DNA of 64,000 bases from Treponema sp. (GTDB taxonomy: Bacteria; Spirochaetota; Spirochaetia; Treponematales; Breznakiellaceae), in NCBI GenBank assembly GCA_031267675.1, contig JAIRYT010000061.1, positions 23,074 through 87,073 of the forward strand, written 5' to 3'. Below the pieces are notes generated by a model. That model did not search any database. It was not told the origin of the DNA and saw only the letters and a list, made by a program, of their open reading frames with translations. This document shows positions 35,918 to 43,549 of this stretch, piece by piece. Positions within the stretch are counted from its first letter, which is position 1. Every line of letters starts with the position of its first letter. Both the position numbers and the translations under genes were made by a program.

Positions 35918-35967
35918 TTCCTTGTGATATATTGGGAAAAAGCCATGATTTTTCAAAGGAGAATTTT

Positions 35968-36063
35968 ATGGGTTATAACGTTCCGGCTGCATACGACATT
36001 TTTGCAAGCCCGATAAAGGGAACCGCAGGTTTCCAGGGCTTGCAAAAATGCGGGTGGAGTTGA
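35968..36063 (+). CDS. 31-codon reading frame over a hairpin
   Basis: Has a convincing ribosome site (AAAGGAG, 7 nt spacing) and reads MGYNVPAAYDIFASPIKG before a TGA. It may be the surviving start of a lost gene. The perfect 14-bp inverted repeat lies inside it. Product not recognised. The rest of the 317-nt gap holds only this frame, the hairpin and the next promoter. Confidence 0.35.
   Translation: MGYNVPAAYDIFASPIKGTAGFQGLQKCGWS
35998..36049. repeat. Perfect 14-bp inverted repeat
   Basis: Arms ATTTTTGCAAGCCC and its exact complement around a 24-nt loop that itself contains a small AACC/GGTT stem. No T-run follows, so it is not an ordinary terminator; possibly a mobile-element end. Confidence 0.75.
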
Positions 36064-36184
36064 GCGCGGGAGGCGCAGCCGACCTGGCGAAACGGAACCC
36101 TGGACCGGCAAAGCGTAAACAGACCTGTTAGACAATACCCTAAAACATTATTGAATATTTTCCCTAAAAATAGTAAATTAGATC

Positions 36185-36213
36185 TTGATAAAATATGGAA
36201 ATCAATATAGTAT
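36185..36213 (+). promoter_or_regulatory. Promoter of the ATPase/STAS-like pair
   Basis: TTGATA, 17-nt spacer, TAGTAT; ATG 36235 follows with an AAAGGA site. Confidence 0.65.
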
Positions 36214-36234
36214 TGTATACAAAAGGATACACGC

Positions 36235-36789
36235 ATGATTGGTAAAAATATAATAAAAAATGCCATCAACCTTACGGAAAGTGGTTTTGAAAAAGACAAA
36301 GATCATTTTTCAATTACCCGCGATGTGTTTACAGCACGATTGGAGAGTTTCATTATTGACACCAATAAATATTTGGAGGCGGCAATAATTGGAGAAATAG
36401 GCAATAATACGTTTGATCATAATTTTATGTTTAAAAATATTTTTCAGAAAGGTGTTTATTGTGATTATAATTTTCAGGAAAAGTATGTACTAGTGGCTGA
36501 TTACGGCAGGGGAATTAAGGCATCCTTGATACAAGTCATGCCAGGCATACAAGACGATTTAGAGGCACTGAAAATAGCATTTACAGAAAAAATATCAGGC
36601 CGATCTCAGGAACAGCGTGGAAACGGATTAAAATTTGTATCAGAAACGATTCAAAATAATAAGTGGGATTTATATTTTCAGTCAGGTAATGGATATTGTT
36701 GTATAAGCAGGGATGAGATAAAATATTCGAATAGTAATACATCTATATCAGGGTGTTTGGCAATAATCGATTTATATGGAGGAAAGTAA
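36235..36789 (+). CDS. GHKL-type ATPase protein paired with a STAS-like protein
   Basis: 184 residues resembling the HATPase_c fold of anti-sigma factors and kinases: N-box IIGEIGNNTFDHN, G1 box ADYGRGI, and G2 box QRGNGLKFV. There is no phospho-His domain and no receptor domain, so it is a bare ATPase. The following gene encodes a STAS-like (DUF4325-type) protein, only 2 nt away. Such pairs recur in bacteria, often beside mobile or defence genes, without a settled function; a partner-switching module is a fair guess. AT-rich DNA, own promoter. Confidence 0.7.
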   Translation: MIGKNIIKNAINLTESGFEKDKDHFSITRDVFTARLESFIIDTNKYLEAAIIGEIGNNTFDHNFMFKNIFQKGVYCDYNFQEKYVLVADYGRGIKASLIQVMPGIQDDLEALKIAFTEKISGRSQEQRGNGLKFVSETIQNNKWDLYFQSGNGYCCISRDEIKYSNSNTSISGCLAIIDLYGGK

Positions 36790-36791
36790 TT

Positions 36792-37058
36792 ATGAATATC
36801 GAAATAAATAATTTCGGAGAAAATCTCCTTAATCGGCCATCCGGCCGGGAAGCGTTTTTAATGGCAAAGGCATATATTCTCAAGGATATTAAACCTTCAG
36901 AAGAGATCGTTTTGGATTTTGATAAAATAAAGGTAATGACGCCGTCCTGGCTGGATGAATTTATAATGGGAATAAAATCGGAATTTAACAACGGATTAAA
37001 CTATGTTAATATAGAAAATCCATCAGTTAAAGCATCGTTAAAAACAGTATTAGCATAA
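36792..37058 (+). CDS. STAS-like protein (DUF4325 type)
   Basis: 88-residue protein with LNRPSGREAF near the N-terminus and EIVLDFDKIKVMTPSWLDEF in the middle, the pattern of the STAS-like DUF4325 family, which resembles anti-sigma antagonists. The start at 36792 has GGAGGAAAG directly before it; the longer frame from 36753 overlaps the ATPase gene. It is expected to bind or switch the upstream ATPase. Function unproven. Confidence 0.68.
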   Translation: MNIEINNFGENLLNRPSGREAFLMAKAYILKDIKPSEEIVLDFDKIKVMTPSWLDEFIMGIKSEFNNGLNYVNIENPSVKASLKTVLA

Positions 37059-37100
37059 AGGGCGTACTGCTACCGTTCCGGCTGTTTACGCTTCGGGGTC

Positions 37101-37352
37101 TTACGGCGGCCCGGACTCCGGAACGTTATGCGAGGTACATGAAGGAGCAGGCCGGGCCGGCAAAACATCGCATACAGCCGCCTCCACGGCCGGAACTTTT
37201 TCGGTCGGCACTTTTTCGGCCGGAACTTTTTCGGTCGGCACTTTTTTGTCTTCGTTGTTGATGATCGCGGCTATCTCCAGGGCGGATTTACGGTCTATGT
37301 CAAAAGACCTCATTCCGCGCTTCGGTCCAATAATTTTCAGGAACATCCTCAT
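37101..37352 (-). pseudogene. Truncated murQ copy fused to a repeat tail
   Basis: Begins like MurQ (SFDIDRKSALEIAAIIN then EDKKVP) and then runs into four KVPTE/KVPAE repeats, a 30-bp DNA unit present twice, and unrelated residues before a stop (83 codons). It keeps a promoter and palindrome copy like those of real murQ, so it could still be expressed. The SIS domain is absent, so it cannot be an etherase. Confidence 0.75.
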
Positions 37353-37493
37353 ACAGCGTCCTATGCCCAATTTTGGGCAGTGTCAAGAAAATAATTTTCA
37401 TTTTTTACGCGATTTTGACAAATTTTTAAAAAAAATGAAAAAATACTTGCGTTTTGGAAAAAGCTTTGATACACTGGTACCCATGAATATGTC
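37240..37493. repeat. Direct duplication, copy 2
   Basis: Second copy of the murQ 5' end and divergent promoter region. It retains the TGCCCAATTTTGGGCA palindrome (37364-37379), the leftward promoter (37358-37386), and the rightward TTGCGT/TACACT promoter (37447-37475). Confidence 0.9.
37447..37475 (+). promoter_or_regulatory. Promoter of the GNAT/PIG-L/PTS operon
   Basis: TTGCGT, 17-nt spacer, TACACT, identical in form to copy 1. It probably brings the PTS operon under the same palindrome-linked control as murQ. Confidence 0.6.
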
Positions 37494-37521
37494 CAAACAC
37501 CGCAGGAGCTTTCCCCTGTGA
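37483..37521 (+). CDS. 12-residue leader peptide
   Basis: ATG 7 nt after the -10 box opens MNMSKHRRSFPL and stops at TGA 37519-37521, which overlaps the GTG start of the GNAT gene (GTGA). It could couple translation to the next gene. Confidence 0.4.
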   Translation: MNMSKHRRSFPL

Positions 37522-38462
37522 AGATAGCCGCCTATTGCCAGGATTTTGAAGACCAGGTAGTAACGCTGTGGAACAGGGTTCTTGCTGCGGATGTCCTGAC
37601 CGTCCAAAAATTCAGAAAACAGGCCCTGTTTGACGATAACTTTGATTCCGGCCTGTGCGATGTCGCGCTGGAAAACGGAACAGTCGCCGGCTTTGTTCTG
37701 GCGACAAAGCGAAAATTCCCCTACCTTGAGCGGGGGCTCGAACCCCGCCGGGGCTGGATAAATGTGATTTTTGTTGATCCCGCATACCAAAGACAGGGCG
37801 CGGGGACGCTGCTGCTTGAAACAGCCGAAAAAAAACTTGCCCGGCTGGGAGCGGCGGAGATCACCCTTGGCGCGTACTCGCCCAATTACTTTTTTCCCGG
37901 TGTCGACTGCGCAAACTATGCCGAAGCGAAGGCGTTCTTTGAAAAACACGGCTATATCGCCGGCGAAGAGGCGTTTTCGATGCGGCGGGATCTTCACGGC
38001 TACCGTATCCCAAAATCAACGCTTGCAAAAAAGCAGGAGGCGGAAAAACAGGGGTACCGCTTTATCAATTTTGAATACCGTTATGCCCTTGAGCTGCTGG
38101 AATTTGCCAAAACTGAATTTGGCGGCGGCTGGAAGCGGAATGTCCTGGTAAGTATGCAGAACGGCCTTGCCGAAGACTGCATACTGCTTGCCCTGAATAA
38201 CGGCATTGCCGGTTTTTGCATGAGGATGATTGACGGCAACCCCATGCGCTTTGGCCCCATCGGCATTGCGGAGGCAAAACGAAACGACGGACTTGGCGGA
38301 ATATTGCTTGATATGCAGATGTTCGAAATGTCCCGCCGGGGAATTTACCAGATGTATTTTATTTCGACCGATGTACCCGGACGGCGTTTTTACGAGCGCC
38401 ACGGCGCAAGCGTGTTTCGCAGTTTTTTTGATTACCGAAAGGAGTTGCCCGGTGAGCGTTAA
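37518..38462 (+). CDS. Two-domain GNAT acetyltransferase
   Basis: 314 residues with two GNAT folds. The first has the acetyl-CoA loop DPAYQRQGAGTLL (about residues 85-100). The second (about 190-310) has a degenerate loop, AKRNDGLGGILL. The GTG start follows AGGAG and overlaps a short leader peptide. It is first gene of an operon with a PIG-L deacetylase and mannose-family PTS. The likely role is acetylating or modifying an amino sugar or its amine product; the substrate is unknown. Confidence 0.8.
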   Translation: MKIAAYCQDFEDQVVTLWNRVLAADVLTVQKFRKQALFDDNFDSGLCDVALENGTVAGFVLATKRKFPYLERGLEPRRGWINVIFVDPAYQRQGAGTLLLETAEKKLARLGAAEITLGAYSPNYFFPGVDCANYAEAKAFFEKHGYIAGEEAFSMRRDLHGYRIPKSTLAKKQEAEKQGYRFINFEYRYALELLEFAKTEFGGGWKRNVLVSMQNGLAEDCILLALNNGIAGFCMRMIDGNPMRFGPIGIAEAKRNDGLGGILLDMQMFEMSRRGIYQMYFISTDVPGRRFYERHGASVFRSFFDYRKELPGER

Positions 38463-39129
38463 CCGTGTAGTAAGTATTGGCGCCCATTCCCTTGACGCTG
38501 AACTTTTGGGAGGCCCGCTCCTCTTAAAGTACGCGCGGCAAGGCGCCCGTTGTACGACAATTCATGTTACCCAGGGAAGGCTTGAAGACCCCGCCGCCAC
38601 GGAAGAAGCAAAACAGGCATACCTAAAGGAACTGCTTGCCCAAAATAAACGCGCGGCGGAAAAACTTGGCGCGGACACGCTGTGGCTTGGCTATGTTTCA
38701 AACAATATGCCGTCAACCGGCGAATTCAGCAAACGGCTCGTTGATTACTTTATTGAAGAGAACGTCCAGCTGGTGATTACCCACTGGCGCGGCAGTATGC
38801 ATCAGCGGCATATCAACACGCACGACGCGGTTACCCAGGCGGTAAAACGTCTGCGGGAGCGGGGAAACCAAATTAAACTGCTGTACGGGGAAACATTCGA
38901 AGATCTGGTGGGTTTTATTCCGCAGGCGTATTTTAGCCTTGACGAAGGCGAAAAGGAGCAGTGGTTTTCCGCGTTAAAGGAATACCAGGTATTTAACGGC
39001 GAAATTAACGATTTTCCGTATATTTCCTACTATACGACAAACGGAAAAATAAGGGAAATTGAATCAAACAACAGGGGATTCACCGTCTGCTATATGTACG
39101 CAAGCCTGGTGGAAAACGGGTTGTTTTAA
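38452..39129 (+). CDS. PIG-L/LmbE-family deacetylase
   Basis: 225-residue zinc-dependent N-deacetylase type. It starts VSIGAHSLDAELLGGPLL, corresponding to the family's AHPDDxE metal motif with Pro replaced by Ser-Leu context, and has THWRGSMHQRH further on. The GTG start at 38452 has AAAGGAG before it and overlaps the GNAT gene by 11 nt. Members remove acetyl from GlcNAc-like groups, so deacetylation of the sugar brought in by the PTS behind it is likely but unproven. Confidence 0.8.
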   Translation: MSVNRVVSIGAHSLDAELLGGPLLLKYARQGARCTTIHVTQGRLEDPAATEEAKQAYLKELLAQNKRAAEKLGADTLWLGYVSNNMPSTGEFSKRLVDYFIEENVQLVITHWRGSMHQRHINTHDAVTQAVKRLRERGNQIKLLYGETFEDLVGFIPQAYFSLDEGEKEQWFSALKEYQVFNGEINDFPYISYYTTNGKIREIESNNRGFTVCYMYASLVENGLF

Positions 39130-39163
39130 TGGGGATTGACCGGTAGGTCTCCCGGGAGAACCA

Positions 39164-39670
39164 ATGGGAAAGATTTATGTGCGTGTTGACGACAGGCTTA
39201 TTCACGGTCAGACAATTGTCGCCTGGTGCCCAACGCTGGGTATTAAAGAAATTATCGGCATTGATGATGAAAGCGCCAAAAACCCCACGCTCAAATCAAT
39301 TATGAAGATGAGTGTTCCGGCGGCCTATACCGCCCATATCGTTACTACCGAAGAAGCAAAAGATTTGCTAAAAAAAGAAAGCGGTAACAACCGCCTGGTT
39401 ATTGTCAAATTCCCCGAAAAGCTTTCCCAAATTGCAGACGCCGTCAGCGGCTGCGAATTCATTATGCTGGGTAATATTTCAAAACGCCCCGATTCCGTTC
39501 ATAAATTAAGCGGCGCCACCGGAATTTTTTATTTAAGCGATAAAGATGTCGCGGATATTGATAATCTGGTTTTACAGGGATTCAATGTGAATTTCCAGCA
39601 GCTGCCGAATTCGGCAAAGACCAACTGGGATTCATTTAGAAAGACAATAAACACAGGAGGAAAAACATGA
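39164..39670 (+). CDS. PTS EIIB, mannose/sorbose family
   Basis: 168-residue EIIB of the mannose family, which carries phosphate on histidine: VRVDDRLIHGQTIVAW places the phospho-His at about residue 15. The last codons overlap EIIC (ATGA). GGGAG precedes its ATG. No EIIA gene of this family is in the operon, so that protein must come from elsewhere. Confidence 0.92.
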   Translation: MGKIYVRVDDRLIHGQTIVAWCPTLGIKEIIGIDDESAKNPTLKSIMKMSVPAAYTAHIVTTEEAKDLLKKESGNNRLVIVKFPEKLSQIADAVSGCEFIMLGNISKRPDSVHKLSGATGIFYLSDKDVADIDNLVLQGFNVNFQQLPNSAKTNWDSFRKTINTGGKT

Positions 39671-40446
39671 TCACGGCACAAATCGTCTTGATCGGCTTAT
39701 TCATCTATCTGGGATCAATAGGCTCAATCGTTGGAAACACAATCGGCTGGTATACCCTTGGCAGACCGCTGGTTGCGTCGTTTGTTACCGGCATTATACT
39801 GGGAGATGTTCCCACCGCAATGGCGGTAGGCATACCGTTGCAAATCATGTATATGGGGAATGTTACCCCCGGAGGCGCGGTTGCCTGGGATCTTTCATAC
39901 GCGACCTACATTGGAACCAGCGGCGCGATTGTCTTTGGACAGGGCATGGGAACCACCGGAATTATCGGGCTTGCCGTTGTATTTGCCGGCATAGGCGGAC
40001 TTGTCGGGCAGCTCATGTGGAATGTATCGTACGCGCTAAACCTTCCCCTTAATCGTGTGGCGCATAAATATGCCGAAGCGGGCGAAACAAAAAAAATGTA
40101 TATACCCAATGTTGTGCTGGGGCAGCTTATCGGTTTTGCCTGCCGCTTTATTCCCGCGGTAATTGTACTTAGCTCCATGACGGCGGCTTCGGCGCAGGCG
40201 GATTTTGCCGCCCTTATCCCCGGCTGGGTAACAACCGCGCTTGGTGTTTTTGGCGGAATGATGGCCGCGCTTGGTATGGGCATCATCCTTTCGTTCCTGC
40301 TTAAAAAGCAATACCACATTGTTATCTTTTTTGCGGGTTTTATTTTGGTTACCTACTTTAAACTAAACATTATGGCGGTTGCCATTGTAGCGGTTATTGC
40401 GGCGGTCCTTTATTATGCGGCCGCTTCCGAAAAAAAGGCGGTGTAA
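39667..40446 (+). CDS. PTS EIIC, mannose/sorbose family
   Basis: 259-residue membrane channel subunit, with several hydrophobic spans and the family phrase GDVPTAMAVGIPLQIMYMG. It forms the translocator with EIID. It overlaps EIIB by 4 nt and is followed 1 nt later by EIID. Confidence 0.92.
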   Translation: MITAQIVLIGLFIYLGSIGSIVGNTIGWYTLGRPLVASFVTGIILGDVPTAMAVGIPLQIMYMGNVTPGGAVAWDLSYATYIGTSGAIVFGQGMGTTGIIGLAVVFAGIGGLVGQLMWNVSYALNLPLNRVAHKYAEAGETKKMYIPNVVLGQLIGFACRFIPAVIVLSSMTAASAQADFAALIPGWVTTALGVFGGMMAALGMGIILSFLLKKQYHIVIFFAGFILVTYFKLNIMAVAIVAVIAAVLYYAAASEKKAV

Positions 40447-40447
40447 T

Positions 40448-41314
40448 ATGGCAAAGACAATCAGCGATAAAACACTTAAAAAATCATTCTTTAACTGGTT
40501 CTTCTGGAATGGTTGTTCACAGCAGGCGGAAACCATGCTTGGCATGGCCTTTGGACAGTCAATGGCTCCGGTGATCGACGAGCTGTATGATTCAAAAGAA
40601 GAAAAGGCGCAGGCCCTTAAGCGGCACATTACCCTTTTTAATACCGAGTCGCAGGTTGGTTCAATTTGTAACGGCGTTGTCTGCGGCCTTGAAGAAGCCA
40701 ACGCCAACAGGCAGTGTACCCCGGAATTAATCGACAGCGTAAAAGTCGCCCTTATCGGCCCTACGTCGGCAATCGGCGATTCACTGTGGGTGGCGACCAT
40801 TATCCCCATACTGCTCACGCTCTGCCTTTCCATTGCCCAGGCCAACCCCGCAACCGCCTGGATAGGCCCCGTACTTTATATGATCGTTTACCCCGCCGGC
40901 ACCTGCATCTTAAGCTGGTTCCTGTTTAAGCTGGGAAAGAAATCCGGCCTTGACGGCATGCAAACGCTTATGGCGACAGGAAAGCTTGACACCCTAACCA
41001 GTTCGATGACGGTGCTTGGCCTTTTGGTGGTCGGCGCCTTGACAGCCTCCTTTGTGTCGCTTACCCTGCCCATTCAAATAACGCAGGATGTCTACGACGC
41101 GGCGAACGACGCCGTCCTGCAAAACCAGGTGGTTTTTAACGCCGACAATGTGGTTAACGCCATATTCCCCAAACTGCTGCCTCTGGGCCTGACCCTTGGC
41201 GTCTATTTCCTTTACGCAAAAAAGAAATTTTCGCCCCTGGCCCTTATGGGAATTATTTTGGCGCTTGCCCTGATCCTTACCTGGATAGGCTATTCCACCG
41301 GGTTCTTTGCGTGA
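40448..41314 (+). CDS. PTS EIID, mannose/sorbose family
   Basis: 288-residue membrane subunit. It starts MAKTISDKTLKKSFFNWFFW, followed by TMLGMAFGQSMAPVIDELY, typical EIID. I use ATG 40448, which follows the EIIC stop closely, rather than an earlier ATG inside EIIC. A strong terminator ends the operon. The neighbours (PIG-L, GNAT, and murQ across the promoter duplication) suggest an amino sugar as substrate. Confidence 0.92.
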   Translation: MAKTISDKTLKKSFFNWFFWNGCSQQAETMLGMAFGQSMAPVIDELYDSKEEKAQALKRHITLFNTESQVGSICNGVVCGLEEANANRQCTPELIDSVKVALIGPTSAIGDSLWVATIIPILLTLCLSIAQANPATAWIGPVLYMIVYPAGTCILSWFLFKLGKKSGLDGMQTLMATGKLDTLTSSMTVLGLLVVGALTASFVSLTLPIQITQDVYDAANDAVLQNQVVFNADNVVNAIFPKLLPLGLTLGVYFLYAKKKFSPLALMGIILALALILTWIGYSTGFFA

Positions 41315-41383
41315 TGTTTTTGGGATTGGCCTGACAATCCCGCCCAGGGCTTTCCGATACCCGAAAGCCCCCGCGAATTTTTT

Positions 41384-41411
41384 AAAAAGGAGGGATATTC
41401 CCTCCTTTTTT
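41384..41411 (+). terminator. Intrinsic terminator of the PTS operon
   Basis: Perfect 12-bp arms AAAAAGGAGGGA / TCCCTCCTTTTT around TAT, ending in a T-run. Confidence 0.9.
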
Positions 41412-41469
41412 GCATCTTTGGCCTGCGCCCGCTTTTTGACAGCCGTTATCCGTTCCGCATTCAGCATTC

Positions 41470-41530
41470 GGTTGATCAAATCCGCATAGTGTGCTAAGTT
41501 GGAAAAGCGCCCAGATGGTGGAATTGGTAG
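41470..41530 (+). repeat. Direct repeat, left copy (tRNA-Leu promoter and 5' part)
   Basis: GGTTGATCAAATC..., GTGTGC, GGAAAAGC and GGATGGTGGAATTGG blocks recur at 43710-43770. The two copies bracket the restriction/toxin-like island. Confidence 0.8.
41472..41500 (+). promoter_or_regulatory. tRNA-Leu promoter
   Basis: TTGATC, 17-nt spacer, TAAGTT, 8 nt before the mature tRNA. In the right-hand repeat copy the -10 has decayed to CAGACT. Confidence 0.5.
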
Positions 41531-41592
41531 ACACGCTGGTTTCAGGTACCAGTGCCTTCAAAAGCATGGAAGTTCGAGTCTTCTTCTGGGCA
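41509..41592 (+). tRNA. tRNA-Leu (anticodon CAG)
   Basis: 84-nt type II tRNA. Acceptor arms GCCCAGA/TCTGGGC pair perfectly. The anticodon stem CTGGT/ACCAG encloses loop TTCAGGT, giving anticodon CAG (reads CUG). A long variable arm and a TTCGAGT T-loop are present. The discriminator is A and CCA is not encoded. Its 5' part is copied at 43748-43768, marking an integration or rearrangement site. Confidence 0.95.
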
Positions 41593-41967
41593 TAGGAATT
41601 CTCTGGTTATAAGGCCCCAAGGGCCGGGGTATGGGCTCTTCGTAACGAATCAGCCTTGCGCGAGGTCGAACCGGAGGTTTTCAGGGCTGTCTCATGGGGA
41701 ATGTTCCGGTTCAGCGGTCATACCGGTGTCCACGCCGCCGGGTGTTTCGGCATAACCCTTTTAAATATCGCTGGCCCGCTCCCCCCGACATTACCCGCAC
41801 CTAGTCCCTTGATTGGACTAAAAAGCATACTTTGGAATTCAACCACAAGGAACACACGAAGGAAAAAAAGGGAGGTGACGAAAAAACGATTCATTTTCTC
41901 TCCAATCCTCTTCACTTTGCGCCCTTCGCGGTTAAATTTCTTTTCCTATACTTTTAGCCTAATCAGC
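41593..41967. other. Gene-free spacer of the island
   Basis: About 375 nt with no convincing gene. It contains a GGCCCCAAGGGCC palindrome just after the tRNA and CACAAGGAACACACGAAGG words reminiscent of the interspersed repeats. Nothing else is recognised. Confidence 0.5.
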
Positions 41968-42063
41968 CTACCAGCCTAATTGAGGGCATAGCCGCCGTTT
42001 GAGAGACAAGAAAGATTCTATGTCGGATTCAAACTGTTTTTCGGTCAGGTTTGGGGTGGTCAT
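41968..42063 (-). pseudogene. hsdR: hsdR N-terminal fragment
   Basis: Starts with an AAGGAAG site and ATG overlapping the stop of the DUF3791 gene. It reads MTTPNLTEKQFESDIESFLS, the typical N-terminus of type I restriction R subunits, but stops after 31 codons. A remnant of a type I restriction-modification locus; hsdM and hsdS are not found. Confidence 0.6.
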
Positions 42064-42284
42064 GTATTTGCACTTCCTTTATTTACGCCTTTAATAAGCA
42101 AATTAATATCTTCTGATATTGCCAGGCCGCCCATGGTATGCAGCGCTCCATAACACGACCGGATATACCCCATAATATCGTATTGTTTAAATAATTTGAT
42201 AACGTCTTTCCCTGTCATTTTATTTGCGGTTTTATATTCTTCAATGCAATAAACAAGAAAATTGATGCTATTATTTGTCGTCAT
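42060..42284 (-). CDS. DUF3791 protein
   Basis: 74-residue protein matching the DUF3791 pattern: FLVYCIEEYKTANKMTG, VIKLFKQYDIMGYI and LHTMGG blocks. Family members commonly sit next to DUF3990 proteins in toxin-antitoxin-like pairs, and one is encoded two genes upstream. Both ends overlap neighbouring genes by 4 nt (ATGA), showing a coupled operon. Function is unproven; an antitoxin or accessory role is an inference. Confidence 0.72.
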   Translation of the reverse strand: MTTNNSINFLVYCIEEYKTANKMTGKDVIKLFKQYDIMGYIRSCYGALHTMGGLAISEDINLLIKGVNKGSANT

Positions 42285-42523
42285 GTTTCCTCCGGGAATG
42301 TTATGGTTCCTGTTTCAAGTTCTTCAAGCAACAGAGAGACCAATGTCAGGGGGCTTAAATGCCAAAGTTTTGTAGCTTCATCCTCTAATTTGCTATAAAG
42401 AAAAGATGAATATAATACATCAAAAGCATCATCCTCGGCGATCTTTCGCGTCTTTATTATTTCATCAATAATGTGCGGAACAAGCAACTCTAAAGTCGCT
42501 TTGAACTGTGCTTCTTTATCCAT
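42281..42523 (-). CDS. Small protein of the DUF3990/DUF3791 operon
   Basis: 80 residues, acidic and mainly helical by composition (MDKEAQFKATLELLVPHI..., KIAEDDAFDVLYSSFL). I start at ATG 42523, which overlaps the DUF3990 stop by 8 nt. The family is not named with certainty, but it resembles small partners found between DUF3990 and DUF3791 genes. May be an antitoxin. Confidence 0.55.
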   Translation of the reverse strand: MDKEAQFKATLELLVPHIIDEIIKTRKIAEDDAFDVLYSSFLYSKLEDEATKLWHLSPLTLVSLLLEELETGTITFPEET

Positions 42524-43022
42524 TGCCAACTTCCTTATATCCTGCAAAATTGAGGAATTCCATAGATTTCTGAGAGGCAAAAACCATTTGGTTAAATAAT
42601 TTTCGGACTTTTAATCTCTTAATCGCTTCTTTTTTTGATATTTCGCCGGTTTCAAAAGAAATGAGCGTCCTGAATATTGTGTCATTGGCAACCGGGCCAA
42701 ACAGTATGTCATATTTTCGGCCTTTATATAGATTGCGGCGGTTTGCCATCACAAAATCAAACCATTCTTCATTAGGGGTGTCAAAACTCAAAATGTTCAA
42801 TCGATTCGACATGGATTCAAAATCAACAGTATATATACTGATAAAACGGCCTTTGGGAATTATATTCTCCCGTATAGCCCTCTCATATACTTTATCGGCA
42901 AAATCTTTTGCCTGTTCCTCATTGGTGGTTGTATACAACCCGGGCCCAAAATCGAGTGTCCTGATGGAGTGTCCTAACGCAGGGTTTTTAATAATTTTGC
43001 TGCTGCCGTGGTAAAGGGTCAT
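42516..43022 (-). CDS. DUF3990 protein (ADP-ribosyltransferase-like, putative toxin)
   Basis: 168 residues that start MTLYHGSSKIIKNP, then LDFGPGLYTTTNEEQAKDFA, the hallmark of DUF3990, a family placed near ADP-ribosyltransferases (Tyr-His-Gly and Thr-Thr-Asn motifs). It probably modifies a protein or nucleic acid in the cell. It overlaps the DUF1016 fragment upstream by 4 nt and the small protein downstream by 8 nt. Toxin function is inferred, not shown. Confidence 0.72.
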   Translation of the reverse strand: MTLYHGSSKIIKNPALGHSIRTLDFGPGLYTTTNEEQAKDFADKVYERAIRENIIPKGRFISIYTVDFESMSNRLNILSFDTPNEEWFDFVMANRRNLYKGRKYDILFGPVANDTIFRTLISFETGEISKKEAIKRLKVRKLFNQMVFASQKSMEFLNFAGYKEVGNG

Positions 43023-43549
43023 TGTTCCATTGCCTGAGATGTGAGAAGGTTTTTTCGCTTGGATTGGGGGCGATCATAGCAACTCCAGTTTTGAGTTACG
43101 TCCTGTATAATATCGTCATCTGTAAAATTTCCATCTCGTGTGATTGCATCATTCCACCCAAATTTTGCCGCGGTCATTATATAAAATTGTCGTTCCAAAT
43201 TGTCCTTGCACTTGCCCAGTATAACTATGTGCTTTGTCCAGCTAATTTCCGCAACCAGTGGTTGCAGATTTTTGACCCCGTTATACTCGTTGTAAAACTG
43301 TATCATGAGCCAAAGATTGCGTTCGGAAAATCCGCCAATTCCGGGGAATTCTTTCTGGAGTTCCCGCGAAAGCGTGGGAACAATCGCCTTTCCCCAGCTT
43401 TCCCCTTGTTTTTCGGCGACTGATTTACCAATATCCCAGTAAAGATTGATAAGCTGAACATTGACGGTCTTTAGGGCGTCATATTGGGCCCGCCGAATTT
43501 TTTGTTTAATCTCTGTTATAAAATCAATCTGGGATTTTTCTAAATTCAT
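43019..43549 (-). CDS. DUF1016 N-terminal fragment (YhcG-like, nuclease domain lost)
   Basis: 176 residues matching the helical N-terminus of YhcG/DUF1016 proteins: LINLYWDIGKSVAEKQ, GFSERNLWLMIQFY and ISWTKHIVILGKCKD. The PDDEXK nuclease half, normally another 150-200 residues, is missing. Residues after about 145 look unrelated, as after a deletion. The stop overlaps the DUF3990 start by 4 nt, so the fragment may survive mainly to drive coupled translation. DUF1016 genes commonly lie within type I restriction loci. Confidence 0.72.
   Translation of the reverse strand: MNLEKSQIDFITEIKQKIRRAQYDALKTVNVQLINLYWDIGKSVAEKQGESWGKAIVPTLSRELQKEFPGIGGFSERNLWLMIQFYNEYNGVKNLQPLVAEISWTKHIVILGKCKDNLERQFYIMTAAKFGWNDAITRDGNFTDDDIIQDVTQNWSCYDRPQSKRKNLLTSQAMEQ

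Noticed and set aside
35973..37136. Possible integron attC sites: a TTATAAC box beside GTTCCGG near 35973 and a CCGGAAC beside GTTATGC near 37130, with GTTAGAC at 36127
   Set aside because: The boxes do not form one well-paired attC fold each, and no integrase gene is visible. Alignment with known Treponema attC sites would be needed.
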